A stretch of DNA of 64,000 nucleotides from Adenophora triphylla var. japonica (GCA_022495995.1 JAFEMH010004867.1:37501-101500), one strand, 5' to 3'; positions 1 through 13,400 are shown, counted from the first letter of the stretch. A program made the numbers and translations. The notes: generated from the letters alone by a model not told the origin.

Positions 1-210
<210 letters not shown>

Positions 211-211
<1 letters not shown>

Positions 212-472
212 TCCTCCGTCCTACTGATTTAGGATTTTTTGGACCAATACGGGGATTAAGGAAAAGGTAAATGTTGTGAGTGTAATTTAAAAATAGGAGA
301 GAGAATGAGTGAAGGGAATAGTAAATTATAATGGTGTTGTGAGTATTAAAATAACGTAGGAGAGAGAATGAGTGGAGAGAATAGTGATTTAAGGTTTCCA
401 TTTTAGGCCGTCCTAAATCGGGTGGGACGCCCAAAATGGAAATAAATCCTAAATCGGCCGGGACGGAGGGAG
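211..472. mobile_element. Stowaway MITE (Tc1/mariner type)
   Basis: Inverted ends CTCCTCCGTCC and GGACGGAGGGAG are flanked by TA on both sides, the Stowaway hallmark. It has no coding capacity and would be moved in trans by a mariner transposase. The interior shares a block (GGAGAGAGAATGAGTGGAG and following bases) with the MITE at 21744-22038, so the two belong to one family. Its right end runs back into TA repeats. Confidence 0.85.
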
Positions 473-817
473 TATATATATATATACTAACACTGACACT
501 TTTTTACACTGACAATAATACATGCACTTACTTTATTACTCTAACACTGGCACTAACGGAAAAATCAAAACACGTTTTCTACGGTTAAAAAAAATGCTTT
601 TTTTTTTAAGATTTTGGCCAATAATAAACGTGATCTGGAAAGTGGGAAATCAATAAATAGAATATACTCCCTCTATCTCAAAATCAATGATAAAAAATTT
701 TAATTTTTAATTTTTTTTTTCATTTTGGGATATAATAACAAGAAATTTTTTAACCAAAGAAACACACATTTTTATTACCAACTCTATCGGTAGAAAAAAA
801 AAAAAAAAAAACTCAAA
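473..817. other. Intergenic, AT-rich, with a degraded MITE end
   Basis: No gene seen. Positions 665-735 hold TACTCCCTCTATCTCAAAATC and a weak inverted counterpart CATTTTGGGATA, probably a decayed Stowaway copy. The 3' untranslated region of the BAHD gene (minus strand) should lie here. Confidence 0.4.
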
Positions 818-3143
818 TCAACAATTTTTCTTCTTCATAATATACCCATTTCCTTCTCCCTTATCTTCCATCTCCGGAAAATCATTCATATAATACTCAA
901 ACTTTCTAACTGAACTCTCCGGCATCGACACAAGAACCCTTACTGCATCAAAATCTCCAATAACCGGCAAAAATAAGCAGTAAATATCACTAGTTAGAGG
1001 ACCCATATGCAGAGGTTTCCCTTCTCCAAAATCCACATCTTCTAACCCTAACTTTGACCATTGAGATATAACCAAACTTGCAGAAAGGTCCGTTCTGACC
1101 GTTTTATTCCCCAACAAGTCCACAATAGACTTCACATAGTCATCAGTGAGTGTTGACTTAGCCTGTTGAACTAACTTCACACCACTGTGCATGTTACCAT
1201 TCACCAGCTCCTTAACCGTGGCCTCCGCACATGCTAGCACAAAGCCATTCCCATAATACCCTTGTGGTAATTCCGGGTTTACTCTTTTGCGTACATTATT
1301 GGAGAACAAGAGTTTTACATTAAGGGAGGGTGACAGGTCGAGGGAACGAACCCAAGAGCGCCAAGTGTGAGAGGCTAAGATCTCAAAGGTGGTGCATTTT
1401 AGGGAGGGTAGACATTGTCTTTTGAGGTGAAGGATGTGGGAGGAGGTGAAAGTTAAGGAAGCTGGAACGAGAGGCTGAGAATGTAAATATTGGTTGAGGT
1501 TCATAAGATCTTCTTCCTTGTTGGATCCGGGGGTAGTTTTGGTAAAACCGGGGTGAGTGAAGGATGGGTGGGAAGGAATTTGGGGTTTGAACATGCGGCG
1601 GGAGTGGAAGGGGGTGATTGGCAGATGGTGAGTGGGTTTGGTGGTGAGATTGGCCCACGCATGAAGGAATTGGGATGTGCCAATGCCGTCGCATAGACAA
1701 TGATTGATTGCAGTGCACATAATCATTCCTCCACAACGAAGGTTTGTCACCTGCAAAATAATTAAAAAGAACCTAAAATACTTGAATAATTCAAATGCGA
1801 CATTTATTAAAAAAATAGAACGTACCAACTACTTTATTGATAATGCAGGCGGAATGAACAAGAGAAGAGACACTTGCAAAAAAAGTTACAAGTCTATATA
1901 TAATTGGAAAGGTCAGAATTATGGGAGCAGCCAACCAAACTCCGATAACAGAATCGAATTTCAGTGCTGTCCTGCCTAGTACAAATGATCACCCCCCCCC
2001 CCACTACAAATGGATATTTACAGATTAGTCCCTATCTTTATACTTTCAAGGTATTAAAATATACAAATTATCTTCTTTTCACAGGAATAATATTTATTCT
2101 TTTACTTGGGGTGAACTTTATTCAAATACAGTCCTAACTAATCCACGTGACAATATTAGATAGGAGGAAAAGATAATTAATGAAGTGTTTTTGAGAATAA
2201 TGGTATTCAGTTTGTCTCATATTAAGCATCACATTTTCTGTTCAAGTGCATCATAAAATAAGTGTTGTGTTTTTAAATAAAAAATAGTGTTTGACAGTCA
2301 ACTATGACGCTTATTATGAGGTGGATAGAGTATTATAGATGTCGAGGTGGGTATAATTAAATATAATTAGGTTATCATCATCTAGAACTGTATTATAACA
2401 TTTCATAGGTATAGTTGAAAGGGAAAAAGAAAAGAAAAGAAACTTTCAAGCTTAATTACCAGGCTGCTAGAAGAAGAAATACAATCAGAGATCGAAATGA
2501 TTAAATAAATATCAAAGGCAGTCATATGCAGTCACACATGTTCATTTTCAAGCTATTAAAGTTGCCTCAAATGAAAGTTATGTTAAACTGACATGGAATC
2601 GAGTGAACTCCATTGTGGTATCAAATGAGCAGCAAAAATGATCCAAGCTTAAAAAAATGAAAAGTGAAAAAGAGGGTTCTCATGGGAAGATAGATAATAT
2701 GAAAAAGACCTTACCTGGACTACCAGAGGAGGCACATCCAAGAAAGTGTGAGCTTCAACTCTATAAAGAAGCTTCCTCCACGACTTGTTTGGCTTGGAAG
2801 AAATTTCAAGAAACTCGTCAGCCGTTATGTCCATGAAAGCTTCAGAAAACACTGCACCTTCTCCATTACATTCAACTTCAAGCTTGTCATCTTCCTGCTG
2901 GCTACACTTGAGCCTCCCTGCTAATGGGTAGTAATCAACAAGAACCCTAGACAGAGAAAATTTAAGGGTGTTAATGCATAACGACTTCTTGAAAAGATAA
3001 AGATACTTGATGGAGAATCTAAGAAACTTTTGATCATCCAGATCGGAGAGATAAAGGAAGTGGTTTGGGGTGGCACTGTTTGGAGTGATTAAGGTTGGCT
3101 GATTTGAATAGAAACAGTCTGGGAGTTCTTCAGATCTTGGCAT
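818..3143 (-). CDS. BAHD acyltransferase (HXXXD type), two exons
   Basis: Predicted cytosolic acyl-CoA-dependent acyltransferase of 453 residues. Exon 1 is 3143-2715 and exon 2 is 1750-818. The donor GTAAGG after Gln143 and the acceptor TTTTGCAG before Val144 join in phase 0, giving the family's usual Q-VTxxxCGG junction. The catalytic HXXXD motif is HCLCD (His160-Asp164). The C-terminal structural motif DFGWG reads DFGEG at 383-387. Length and intron position fit BAHD enzymes. By general likeness it may belong with the omega-hydroxyacid/fatty-alcohol hydroxycinnamoyl transferases of cutin and suberin synthesis, but the donor and acceptor are not readable from sequence. The intron (1751-2714) holds no other gene. 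A GA repeat (about 3172-3193) lies just upstream of the start, where the 5' untranslated region should be. No lesions seen. Confidence 0.88.
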
Positions 3144-3288
3144 ATTTTCTTTGCTAGTAGTTCTTGCTATTCTGAGAGAGAGAGAGAGAGAGGGAATACA
3201 GTTAATGGACTGAAAGAAAGAGGAGAGTGAGCTTTGTAGACAGAGGAGTGACGGAGTAAATTTAAAATCTATGACTGGATATGGTGGC

Positions 3289-3532
3289 CCACCATATGGC
3301 TCGGTTTCACGGTTCGGTTTAATGGCTCGGTTTCACGGTTTCAAACCGCGGTTCGGTCTTAAACCGTTCAGTTCGGTTTGGGAGTGCCAAACTCCAAGCT
3401 AAGCTGAACCACATGGTCTGTTAATTTTTCAAACCGAGCTAAACCACTTAAGATGAAAAACCGAACCAAACCACACGGTTTGGCTCGGTTCGAATCCAAA
3501 CCACAGTTTGAGCCAAACCGCTTCCACCCCTA
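3289..3532. mobile_element. Probable hAT-type MITE rich in CGGTTTGG words
   Basis: A 244-bp block of alternating CGGTTTGG/CCAAACCG words that can fold on itself. The right end, read outward, is TAGGGGTGGAAGCGG, a common plant hAT end. Flanks ATGGTGGC (3281-3288) and ATGGTGGG (3533-3540) look like an 8-bp target duplication with one mismatch. The left terminal repeat is poor. It sits just upstream of the BAHD gene. Confidence 0.5.
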
Positions 3533-3867
3533 ATGGTGGGTACGATCAGATTCCTCTAGTAAAGAGGTAAGGCTAAAGAAAGGGAACCCTCAGCTTACTT
3601 TCTATGAACTCATATTTGAGTGAGTTCAGGTCTTAAATGTATAGGGAGTATTTACATGTGCTCCCCAACAGTCTGCCCTTTCTCACATACATGCACACTG
3701 TTTCACACTTCCTACTTCTCATCTTTAGACTTATGATGTCTTTCCTCGTCTCAAATGTAGGGTAAATCCTCTCTAAAGTCAAAGCTGAGGGTAAAGATAA
3801 AATAGATTCTTCAATTAGCTTTCCAAGTATATTTAAATATGCTTACAGACAGTTACAGTACTAATTA

Positions 3868-3965
3868 CTCCCTTCGTCCCTAAATGAACGTCAAAAAAGT
3901 TTCAAATTTGCTCTTGAGCAAATTTGAATTTTTTTTCGACACTCATTATTTAGGGACAGAGGGAG
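3868..3965. mobile_element. Short Stowaway MITE
   Basis: About 98 bp with ends CTCCCTTCGTCCC and GGGACAGAGGGAG between TA dinucleotides. The centre is a hairpin built on CAAATTTGCTC and GAGCAAATTTG. Copies at 32348-32453 and 41168-41272 share this interior. Confidence 0.85.
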
Positions 3966-4378
3966 TATAAGATTATCAAACTAAACCCAACTCGAAAGTT
4001 TTACCCACTGGCCACTGATGCTAAAATATAACAAAGAAAAAAAAAAAACCATGTGAAAACTATGACAACACAAAAAAGCCACTGACTGTAGATTGTGTGA
4101 CACTGAGGCAAAACACATGAAAAGAATAGACCTGTCAAGAGTAGTAGCAAATTGCAACTATATAAAATGTTGATGAATGGAACACTTCATGAAAAGAAGG
4201 TAATCTCCACTACATATCCACCCCTAACATAGTCACATTAACTAATATCTCTATAACGTGTGACATAAGTGATCAAGAAAAATTATTAACAATCAAGTCC
4301 TATATCTTATCCAAACCAATACCAAAAATGATCATATATCAAATAATTAATCAAGTACTATCTCACGAGTGGTTTACG

Positions 4379-7300
4379 TCATGCTGATGGAGTGCTAATC
4401 TGTTGTGGAAACCACAAGAAAATATACCAGCCAAAAACTAGTACAATTACTTATATAGTCCACTTTAAGCTCATTATAACGGCAGGAGAATATCAATTTT
4501 CTGTGTATACTTACACACGACCTCAATTCCTCTTACATGTTTTGGAAGGCAAAACCAGGATAACATGACTGAGACTAGTTCAAATGTCAGCCACTGTAAA
4601 TTTAAGTACCCATTTCCCACTAAGTTTGTAGCATATAGGTGGGGTGGTGGAGAGGTGGGGTGGTGGAGAGGTGGGGGAAGGAAAGTCATTTCCTGTCATG
4701 TCCAAAAAGCAAAGCCTTTCAGTTCACTTTCTAAGATGCTAATTTAACTATTAAACTCCACCAAATAAACTTTCTAGATGCTAAGTTAACTATTATACTG
4801 TTTGGTTGATATTTAAAGAAGCACTTATTTGCACAAATAAAATATAGTTTAAACTGCCCTTGGAAAGATATTTCAAATTTTGAAGTATGAACTCACTTAA
4901 GCTAGAGTAGTTATTAATAGATGACAAGAAGATACTCAAATAGTAACAATCAATCTAGAGAAGATTACGGGTCCGGGTTGTATCTTTTGATACCCACCTA
5001 CTCTTTTCAGCGCTTATATCAATAGGATTTATGAGAGAATACTTTTTTACCTTCCAAGGCACAGCATCGTCAAAAGGCATTTCACATCTTTCCACATAAA
5101 ACCAAGTAAGGTAATCTTCTGGAAATTAAATAGGCATAACTTTATCTTTTTGAACAAGCTTTACTAGAAAAGACAATTCCACAACAGCCTGCACAAAGAG
5201 AATGAGAATACTTGGATGTTTGACTAATTTGCGTAAAGCCATATTAATGAAGTAATTCTTTCTTAAAGCGAGAACAATTCTACTAAAATATTCTCAGCAG
5301 CTCACAATTGATTACAAATAGCAAAACAAGTGGTAAATGAAATGAGTTCAGAATAGACAGGGAAAATTGAGCAGACATTTGAAATGTACGGGACCCAATA
5401 ATTACATACACAACAGGCTTATAGAGTTCAAATTAGCTTGGGGACAAAGCTAACATAACATAATACTTGGAGAAACTGTAATCCACCCAACAGATGCTTA
5501 CACTAAAACAAGATTGTTAAGTTTGAAAAGACATTGTACCACAAAATAGGTCATTATGCTAGACAACATCCCCACATCAGGTAAAACCAACAGAAAATGG
5601 ACAGCTCTCCTACTAGATCTGTTTTTCTTTATATTTCCCTCCAATAGTAGAGTGGTGGCAAAACAACACAAAGATGCCATCATTTTTTTTCTTCATTTTA
5701 GTGGCATTTAAGAACCAAAGGCTCCTGACTCAAACCTTAAGGACTGAACAAACAGGTTACCTTGTGGTTACGTAGCCTCAACCAATCAAGATATAACCAC
5801 CATTGAGTTAGTATTATAAACCTAGTAACTCGTCTTCACCTAAAATTGCTGACAGTAATATCATTGATAGGTCCAGTCTAGAACTAGTCATGCTTTCTTT
5901 GACAGGTGTTCCTCATGTGGAAGTTGAGAGACTTCATAATAAGGTGAGGTTTTATTTCATTTTCAATCACTGTACTTTACCCCGACTTTCACTTCAACCA
6001 CTATACTTGTATTTTTGCACGATAAACCACAATACTTTTGAAAAACTCTCATCCCAACCCAAAATTCGTGTCTAATCCGCGGCCTAATCCTCGAGTTTGG
6101 GGTCGGGATGAGAGTTTCCCCAAAATATTGTGGTTTTTATGAAAAAACAAGTATGGTGGTTAAAGTGAAAGTCGGGGTAAAGTACGGTGGTTGAAAATGA
6201 AATTAAACCATGAGGTGACTATGATGGGCATCACCATATCACATGTATGCCTAATGACACCATATATCTTTAACCCCACAGTCATTTCCTACTACCTACT
6301 TATGATCTATCTAATAAATATCCCAGACAAGTTACATTCATCAACTACACTATAATTGTTGATTGACCTATTAATTTCTTCAGCCAGGCTACTATTAGCG
6401 GCTGCACTCTCATACTTAACGTTCTACCGGTCCATAGAACTCAAATGTTCCCCTTACTTGACATTCAATTTTCTAGAACCCATGTCCCTATTGACTTCAA
6501 TTCCTGTTTCCAATTTGTCTCAACTTCAAATGAATATCGCATTAATTCAGGCAAATTTATTCCTACACCTTGATTTTTAACCAGGAGTCCTTAACATCCG
6601 TGCAAACAACATTAAGGGTGGAGGTCATAATTGCTTCCAAAATGTTATCTGCAATGAGATTAATCATTACTTTGCGCGGCTGCTAAAGTGAAATAGGTTA
6701 ATAATTAAATATTATTGAAAAATCATGCCACCTATGGAACCTAAGGAATTTGAGTGATAATGTCTTGAAATAGCAAAAAGAGAATCCTAAAATCCTATTG
6801 TCAACCCACTATTCTTTGTAAACAACTTAAAAAAATATCTATTTCCCAAAAGAAGAGAAATAACTTTTGCAAATGATAAATATGATTAGAATCAAATTCC
6901 CAATGTTTTTATAAAATGAAATTAATCAAGGAAAAGATACAAGGCATAAGGAATAAAGTGAAGTTAAAAATTTCTTTGTTACAATTTAGAACTCGGGAAT
7001 TCCACTATGGTGTTTGAACATTAGACTTTTAGAAGTTACTTTCCTAGTAGCAATTCATTCTTGCCATACATAGAGATACCAAAACACGAACCATGCCATC
7101 TATCCAAGTCTCCAATTTTTGCCCTTCCAAGTTTTGAATTCAAACAGAGAACACGGAATCAAATTCCTTTCAGAGGAGTCTAATATGTAAGCATATACAC
7201 TTACCATTCTCCAGGAAATGCATGTCAACTACAGCAATGTGCCAAGGTCCATCATCCAACATAGTACAATCTATAAGAATATTACCTTGAAAGATGCTTC

Positions 7301-7848
7301 AAAAAGAAAAAAAAAGTAAAAGAAGTTAGCGCATATGCTCACATGTGCCAGCCCACTCATAAACTAGCATCAGGCATGTGCTTTGCAAGTGAGTCTGAAC
7401 AAAAGGTGGCTTAATTATAGGTTTAAAGCAGCTACTTATGCGTAATATCCTGATGCATAACATCAGCACGTACGATAGTGAAAACTATCAGGTAGATGAA
7501 AGCTAAATCAATAGTTCACAAGATAAAAGATTCCCTAACAAAGCAATAATTGCAAAAATGCTTCTCAAGGGGGAATGTGATTATAAAATTATGATATTAA
7601 GGCAATCAAATGGTTGGAAGATAAGTCCAGAAAACACTTGCGCCTGTACGTAAAACTGCTTAAAATCAGCATGAATGGTACATTATTCAAGAAAATCCTA
7701 ACAAACTGAATTTGACTGTTACCGGAGTAAACTTGCAATAGCCAATCATTAGAGAACATACTTCGGCTGCTAAATGTTCAATGCAACTTTGAATGCCTGG
7801 AAGCTTATGGCAAAGAGACCACTTCAACAACCACAAGTTCTCAAAATA
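4379..7848 (-). CDS. Unidentified multi-exon gene (C-terminal part, possibly broken)
   Basis: I infer eight exons from splice sites and reading phase: 7848-7762, 7394-7343, 7270-7205, 6648-6582, 5821-5761, 5188-5051, 4593-4537 and 4399-4379. All begin after AG and end before GT, every junction keeps phase, and together they total 549 nt (183 codons) ending in TGA at 4381-4379. Predicted peptides look protein-like, for example NLWLLKWSLCHKLPG, MLDDGPWHIAVVDMHFLEN, WWLYLDWLRLRNHK and WFYVERCEMPFDDAVPWK. I do not recognise the family. An in-frame TAA at 5128-5126 in exon six would truncate the product, so this is either a pseudogene or that exon is wrongly drawn. The donor of exon four is a weak GTTAAA. 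No initiator Met is seen; upstream exons may lie above 7850, perhaps beyond the gypsy insertion. It lies upstream of the BAHD gene on the same strand. Confidence 0.5.
5943..6222. mobile_element. Long-arm inverted-repeat MITE
   Basis: Two arms of roughly 115 bp (about 5943-6060 and 6105-6222) are reverse complements at high identity, containing ACTTTACCCCGACTTTCACTT and its complement. No coding capacity. I could not settle the exact ends or target duplication, so the superfamily (Mutator-like or other foldback) is open. It lies in an intron of the unidentified minus-strand gene. Confidence 0.7.
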
Positions 7849-8441
7849 CTGGCTACCGCAGATGCGAGAGTTTGGTTGCGTTTAACTCCAGCAGTTATTG
7901 AGGTCACCACTACTTCATCATAATAATCCTATGTGGATAAGGAGTATAAACTGAGAAAATACTTGATCATTCAGTTCTTATTAATTTCTAAAGAGTTACT
8001 ATGCCCATGCAAGAAGCTTTTCATACAATAAACCTTTTCTTCTTCACAAATTTGGTTTAATTAACAGTAATAAAATGCCTTTTTAGCCGCCTAACACATT
8101 AAAGAAGTTTGTATAACTAAGTTGGAACTTGGAATTATTCAAAATAAACTCTGGCGCCAAGGCGTTAACGCATTATAAGAAACACATTTATTCACATACA
8201 AACTGCACCCACCTTTATGATGAAAACCTACAAGCCTGAAGCCTCATTTTATGAACAGATTTCTGAAAGGGAAATCATGAAATGAAGAATAGTAGGATTG
8301 CTTACAGACACAGACACAATCACAATCACAATCACAATCACAGAGGTTTCCATAATCCCCACTATATCACTGCAGATTTAGGAAGTAAGTCCAGGGCAAA
8401 GGTATCTGCTGTTACCAATCCTCCAATATATATAATATATA

Positions 8442-8479
<38 letters not shown>

Positions 8480-8580
8480 GTATATACATATATATTCAAA
8501 CTCCAGACTTTCGAAGAAACAAACTGAGAGCGCATAAATAAGAACTTTCTACTAAGGCTAGTATAACCAAAAGGACAAAC
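7849..8580. other. Non-coding or intronic DNA with two microsatellites
   Basis: Contains (CACAAT)n around 8312-8341 and (TA)n around 8447-8495. A possible minus-strand exon around 8420-8377 reads ADTFALDLLPKSA but its donor is weak. The region may be an upstream intron of the unidentified gene at 4379-7848. Confidence 0.35.
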
Positions 8581-8585
8581 ACACT

Positions 8586-9062
8586 TGTAACGACCTAGGG
8601 CTCATTACAAATTTGAGGATGACCGTTGCAATTGAACTCAGCAGGAACATCACCGTTTTGCCATTAAACCTTTTATTATTTGTTTTATTTCGTAATAGAT
8701 GTATTAGCGTACCTAGCGTATGTACGTTTTATATTTTAGCTAAGAGATGTCGTTTTAGGAGGGATAAGGCAGTTACTCTTTGGCGTGTTACGGCGTCGTT
8801 TTCTTTTGGCGTATTCTGAGTTTGTTGGGGGGCGCATGTGCCTTGCCTTTTTAGGAGGAACAATACCTCTGTTTAATCATTATGCAAAATTAACAACAAA
8901 TTCTCTACTTCTCTCTCCAAATTTCTCTCTCTCCTCCTATCTCCGTCTTTATCTCTCTCTCTTTCTGGAATTCTCTTCAATCCAATCTCATTTCTTCAAT
9001 TTCCTTCTAATTCAGACTCTGTTTCTATTAACGGTTCGATTTATTCAAGCTGGTTCATAACA
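8586..9062 (+). repeat. 5' LTR of the Reina-like element
   Basis: Begins TGTAACGACC and ends TTCATAACA, matching 13701-14177 base for base apart from about five substitutions. Preceded by target copy ACACT. The CT-rich second half is typical of an LTR leader. Confidence 0.97.
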
Positions 9063-9066
9063 AAAC

Positions 9067-9078
9067 TGGTATCAGAGC
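9067..9078 (+). other. Primer-binding site, initiator tRNA-Met type
   Basis: TGGTATCAGAGC lies four bases after the 5' LTR. It is the standard plant LTR-retrotransposon primer site complementary to the 3' end of initiator tRNA-Met. Confidence 0.95.
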
Positions 9079-9105
9079 TTTCTCGATCCTTAAATCGAGA
9101 AAATC

Positions 9106-10480
9106 ATGGTGGATACACGTATGCAAACCTTGGAATACAACCTCAAGCAAACGGAGGAAAGGCTCACTGGAATGGTTGCTGGACTGGAAGGAGCTTTTCA
9201 AGCTAAGACAGACGAAATGAAGGGTGAAATTTCAATGGTGAACAGGAGTATGGATGAGATACGTGGGATACTTTCAGCCATGCAAAAAGGGTTACCCAGC
9301 AAGAGTAGAGTAGAAGAATCGAGGGGAGCAACTCAAGGAGGTAACAATAACTCTAATTCTAATTTGGGGGCACCTCCCAATGGTAGAACACCTGGGGGAT
9401 CTAACAGTGATAAACAACCACATGAGACCATTTATGTAGAGGATTCTGAAGGGAACATAATTGGGAATAAATATGGGGATGAGTTTAGGAGTGATAAGGG
9501 GCTTAATGATACGTATAAGAAACACTTAAAACTGGAATTTCCCAAGTTTTCTGGAGTAGACCACAGGGGTTGGATCAGAAAATGTCACAAGTTTTTTAAA
9601 TATAGATGTGTGCCACTTTACGATAGGGTTGAATTAGCAACCATGCACTTCGAGGGTAGTGCAGAGTTTTGATACCAGAATTTTGCTGAGGAGATTGATG
9701 GGTTAGCATGGGATGAATTTGTTCACAAAGTGGCTATCAGATTTGGGCCACAAGCATACGAAAATGTAGAAGGAGAGTTCTCTAAGTTGCAGCAAATGGG
9801 AAGTGTGGGTGAGTACCAAGACAAATTTGAGGAGTTAAGGGCCATTATGAGAGCTGAGGAACCAACCTTGAGTGAAAGGTTCTATGTAAAAAATTTCATC
9901 AGGGGGTTGAAGGAAGAAATAAGATACATAGTCCAATCTCAATTCCCACAAACATTAATGCAGGCTGTGAGTATTGCCAGAATTGAAGAGTCTCACTACT
10001 GGAAAGCAACAACAAAGAGAAACAAGGTTCATTCGTGGGGAAACAATGTGAACTCCCTGCAATCTAATCCTAGTCCAAAAACTTTCACACCCAGAGCCCA
10101 ACACACTTACCAATCTGTCAACCACAATTTTTCCAAAACCACATTGCCAGCTGCATCCTCTGTCAATCAGAAGTGATGTGCCCAAACCCAAAGCCAGTTA
10201 CCCTATGAAGCTCCTCACACAGATGCAGAAATGCAGGCCAGAAGGGAAAAGGGACTATGTTACCACTGTGATGAAGTATGGAAGTATGGGCACAAGTGCA
10301 AGTCAAAACAAATTTATATGTTGGGGGTGGAGGAAACTGAGGAGGAGGAAATATGGCATGACTCCCTTGATGTACCTGTAGAAGGAACTGAACAAGAGCA
10401 AGGTAAAGAGGGGGGGAACGGAGTATTTCTTTACATGCTCTTTCTGGGAGTTCTTCATTCCAAACTCTCAAGCTAACAGA
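9106..10480 (+). pseudogene. gag of the Reina-like element, broken
   Basis: Capsid-type gag starting MVDTRMQTLEYNLKQTEERL, with an N-terminal coiled coil and a gag core (FPKFSGVDHRGWIRKCHKFF). It is interrupted by TGA at 9670-9672 where the family has a Trp-like position, and by another TGA at 10174-10176. A single zinc knuckle, CYHCDEVWKYGHKC, follows near 10255-10300. A G-run near 10410-10420 coincides with another frame change before the protease. The product would bind element RNA and form the particle. It cannot be made intact from this copy. Confidence 0.85.
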
Positions 10481-10499
10481 TGCTACCCCTGACATATCT

Positions 10500-13400
10500 G
10501 TGATAGTAGCAGATGGAAGTAGAATTTGGAGCCAAGGAAGGTGTCAGAAATTTGAATGGAGAATGCAAGGAATGGATTTCCAAACGGATATGAAGGTTAT
10601 TAAACTGGGAGGATGTGATGCAGTTCTAGGCATTCAATGGTTGAAAACACTCGGTCCCATTACCTTTGATTTCAATCATATGACTATGAGCTTTATAAAG
10701 GAAGGGAAGCATTGCAATCTCAGTGGTGTGGAGGATGTGGTAGCCCTAAAGTTCATGAATGCAACTACAGCCATCAAGGAATTACAGTCATATCCTTGTG
10801 GGCCAGTGATCCAATTGTTTTCTCTCACCATGAATCCTCAGGAGGAGGAGATTCACCCTCAGATCTTAACAGTGTTGAAAGAATATAGTGACATCTTTGA
10901 AGAACCAAATGGGCTCCCTCCTATGAGAGAATTTGATCATGGTATTCCCTTGAAGCATGAAAGTCAACCTGTTAATAAGAGGCCTTTTACAGGTGTCCCT
11001 ATTTTCAAAAAAATGAGATAGAGAAGATTGTAGCAGAGCTATTGGCCAGTGGGGTCATTAGGCACAACTCTAGTCCCTTTGCATCACCTGTGTTATTAGT
11101 TAAAAAGAAGGATGGAACATGGAGAATGTGCATTGATTATAGAGAGCTTAATCAACTCACTATAAAGGATAAGTTCCCTATTCCTATTATAGATGAATTG
11201 CTTGATGAACTACATGGGTCGAAGTATTACACCAAGCTGGACTTGAGATCTGGCTATCATCAGATCAGAGTGAGGGAGGAGGACATAAGTAAGACAGCTT
11301 TTAAGACTCACCATGGACATTTCGAATTCAAGGTGATGCCATTTGGGCTCACAAATGCCCCAGCCACATTCCAAGCTCTCATGAATTTGATATTTGGTGA
11401 GTTTCTGAAGAAATTCTTATTGGTGTTTTTCGATGACATTTTGATTTATAGCCCTACTTTTGAGCTTCACCTTTTACATTTAAAGCAAACATTTGACAAG
11501 CTAAGGGAACATCAACTATTTGTCAAGAGAAGCAAGTGTTCATTTGGGACTGAGAGGGTGGAATACTTAGGCCACATCATTACAGGAGCTGGGGTATCAA
11601 CTGATCACTCCAAGATTGAGGGAATGTTGGAGTGGCCTACCCCCACAACAATCAAAGGGTTAAGAGGGTTCTTGGGACTGACAGGCTATTACAGGAAATT
11701 TATTAGACATTATGGACTCATTAGCAAACCACTGACAAAGCTGCTCCAAAAGAATGCTTTTAAATGGAATGAAGATGCAGATAAAGCCTTCCAAGAGATG
11801 AAATTGGCTATGACTAGAGCACCTGTGTTGGCCATGCCCGACTTCTCCAAACAGTTTGTATTAGAGACTGATGCTTGTTATAGTGGAGTGGGGGCTGTTT
11901 TAATGCAAGAGGGTAGGCCCATAGCATTCATCAGCAAAGCACTAAGCCCTAAGCATTTGGAATTGTCCACTTATGAAAAAGAATTTCTAGCTATACTCAT
12001 GGCTGTTGAGAAATGGAGATACTATCTTTGTGGTCACAAATTTCAGATTAAGACTGATCATGAGAGCCTTAAATACCTCATAGATCAGAGAGTAACTGGA
12101 AGTTTGCAGCAGAAATGGATTTCCAAGTTGCTAGAGTATGACTATACAATTTCATATAAGAAGGGGGTGGAAACAAAGCTGCTGATGCTTTGTCAAGAAT
12201 TTATGAGGAACAAAGAGGTGGGGAGTGCTTGGCAATCTCAGTGGCACAACCTGAGTGGGTCACAGAAGTCACAGCTAGCTGGGAGGATGATGAAGATATT
12301 CGGAAAATGATGGAGGGCACACTTCTTAAAAAACCTGAGTTCTCAGATTACACTTTCAAAAATGGGCTGCTAAGGTATAAGGGTAAACTGGTGATTGGGA
12401 AGAGTGGGGGATTGAGAATGAGGATTGTAAATGAGCTGCATCACTCACCACTAGGGGGACATTCTGGCATACAAGGGACTGTGAAGAGGATAAGTCAGCT
12501 GTTCTATTGGCCTGGGATGAAGAAGCAAGTGCAAGAACTGATTTATCCATGTGACATTTGTCAACAACATAAAACAGAAACCACTCATCCACAAGGCTGC
12601 TTCAACCTCTACCTATTCCTAACAAGCCATGGGAAGACATAGCTATGGATTTCATTGAAGGTTTACCTTTGTCTCACAATTATGATTCAATTCTGGTTGT
12701 GGCGGATAGGCTTACTAAGTATGCAAATTTCATTCCCCTTAAACATCCCTACACTGCATACTTGGTAGCAAAACAATTTTTTGAGCATGTATATAGGTAC
12801 CATGGACTACCAGTTACCATCACTTCAGACAGGGACAGAATCTTTGTGAGTCAGTTTTGGCAATCATTATTTTCTCTCTTGGGCACAACACTCAACTTAA
12901 GCACAGCTTACCATCCACAAACCGATGGTCAAACTGAGAGATTAAATCGTTGTTTGGAACAATACCTAAGGGCAGCTACCAGTGCTAAACCAACTCAGTG
13001 GTCAGTATGGTTAACTCTAGCTGAGTGGTGGTACAACACAAATTATCACACAGCTTTGAAGATGTCTCCTTTCGAAGCTCTCTATGGTTACCCCCACCCC
13101 AAGCCATTTTTAGTCATACCCAATACAGCAAGGTGGATGTTGTTGCTGATTTTGTGAAGGACAAGGATAGACAAGTGAAAAACTTAAGGGAAGTGCTCTT
13201 GACAGCTCAAAATAAAATGAAGCAATATGCAGATAGGGGAAGAAGGGAAAGGATTTTGCAATTGGGAGAGTGGGTGTACCTGAAATTACAACCTTACAAG
13301 CAGTCTACTCTGGCATTGAGGAAGAACATGAAGTTGGCTCCCAAATATTTTGGGCCATTTCAGATTGAAGCCAAGGTTGGTCCTGTGGCATACAAACTTA

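Noticed and set aside
1383..1736. Minus-strand open frame overlapping the acyltransferase, and its plus-strand shadow at 1490-1696
   Set aside because: Out-of-frame shadows of BAHD exon 2, which has the family motifs.
5890..6075. 61-codon plus-strand open frame
   Set aside because: It reads into one arm of an inverted-repeat MITE and has no family resemblance.
8785..9060. 91-codon open frame present identically at 13900-14175
   Set aside because: It lies wholly in the LTR; the identity reflects LTR duplication, not a gene.
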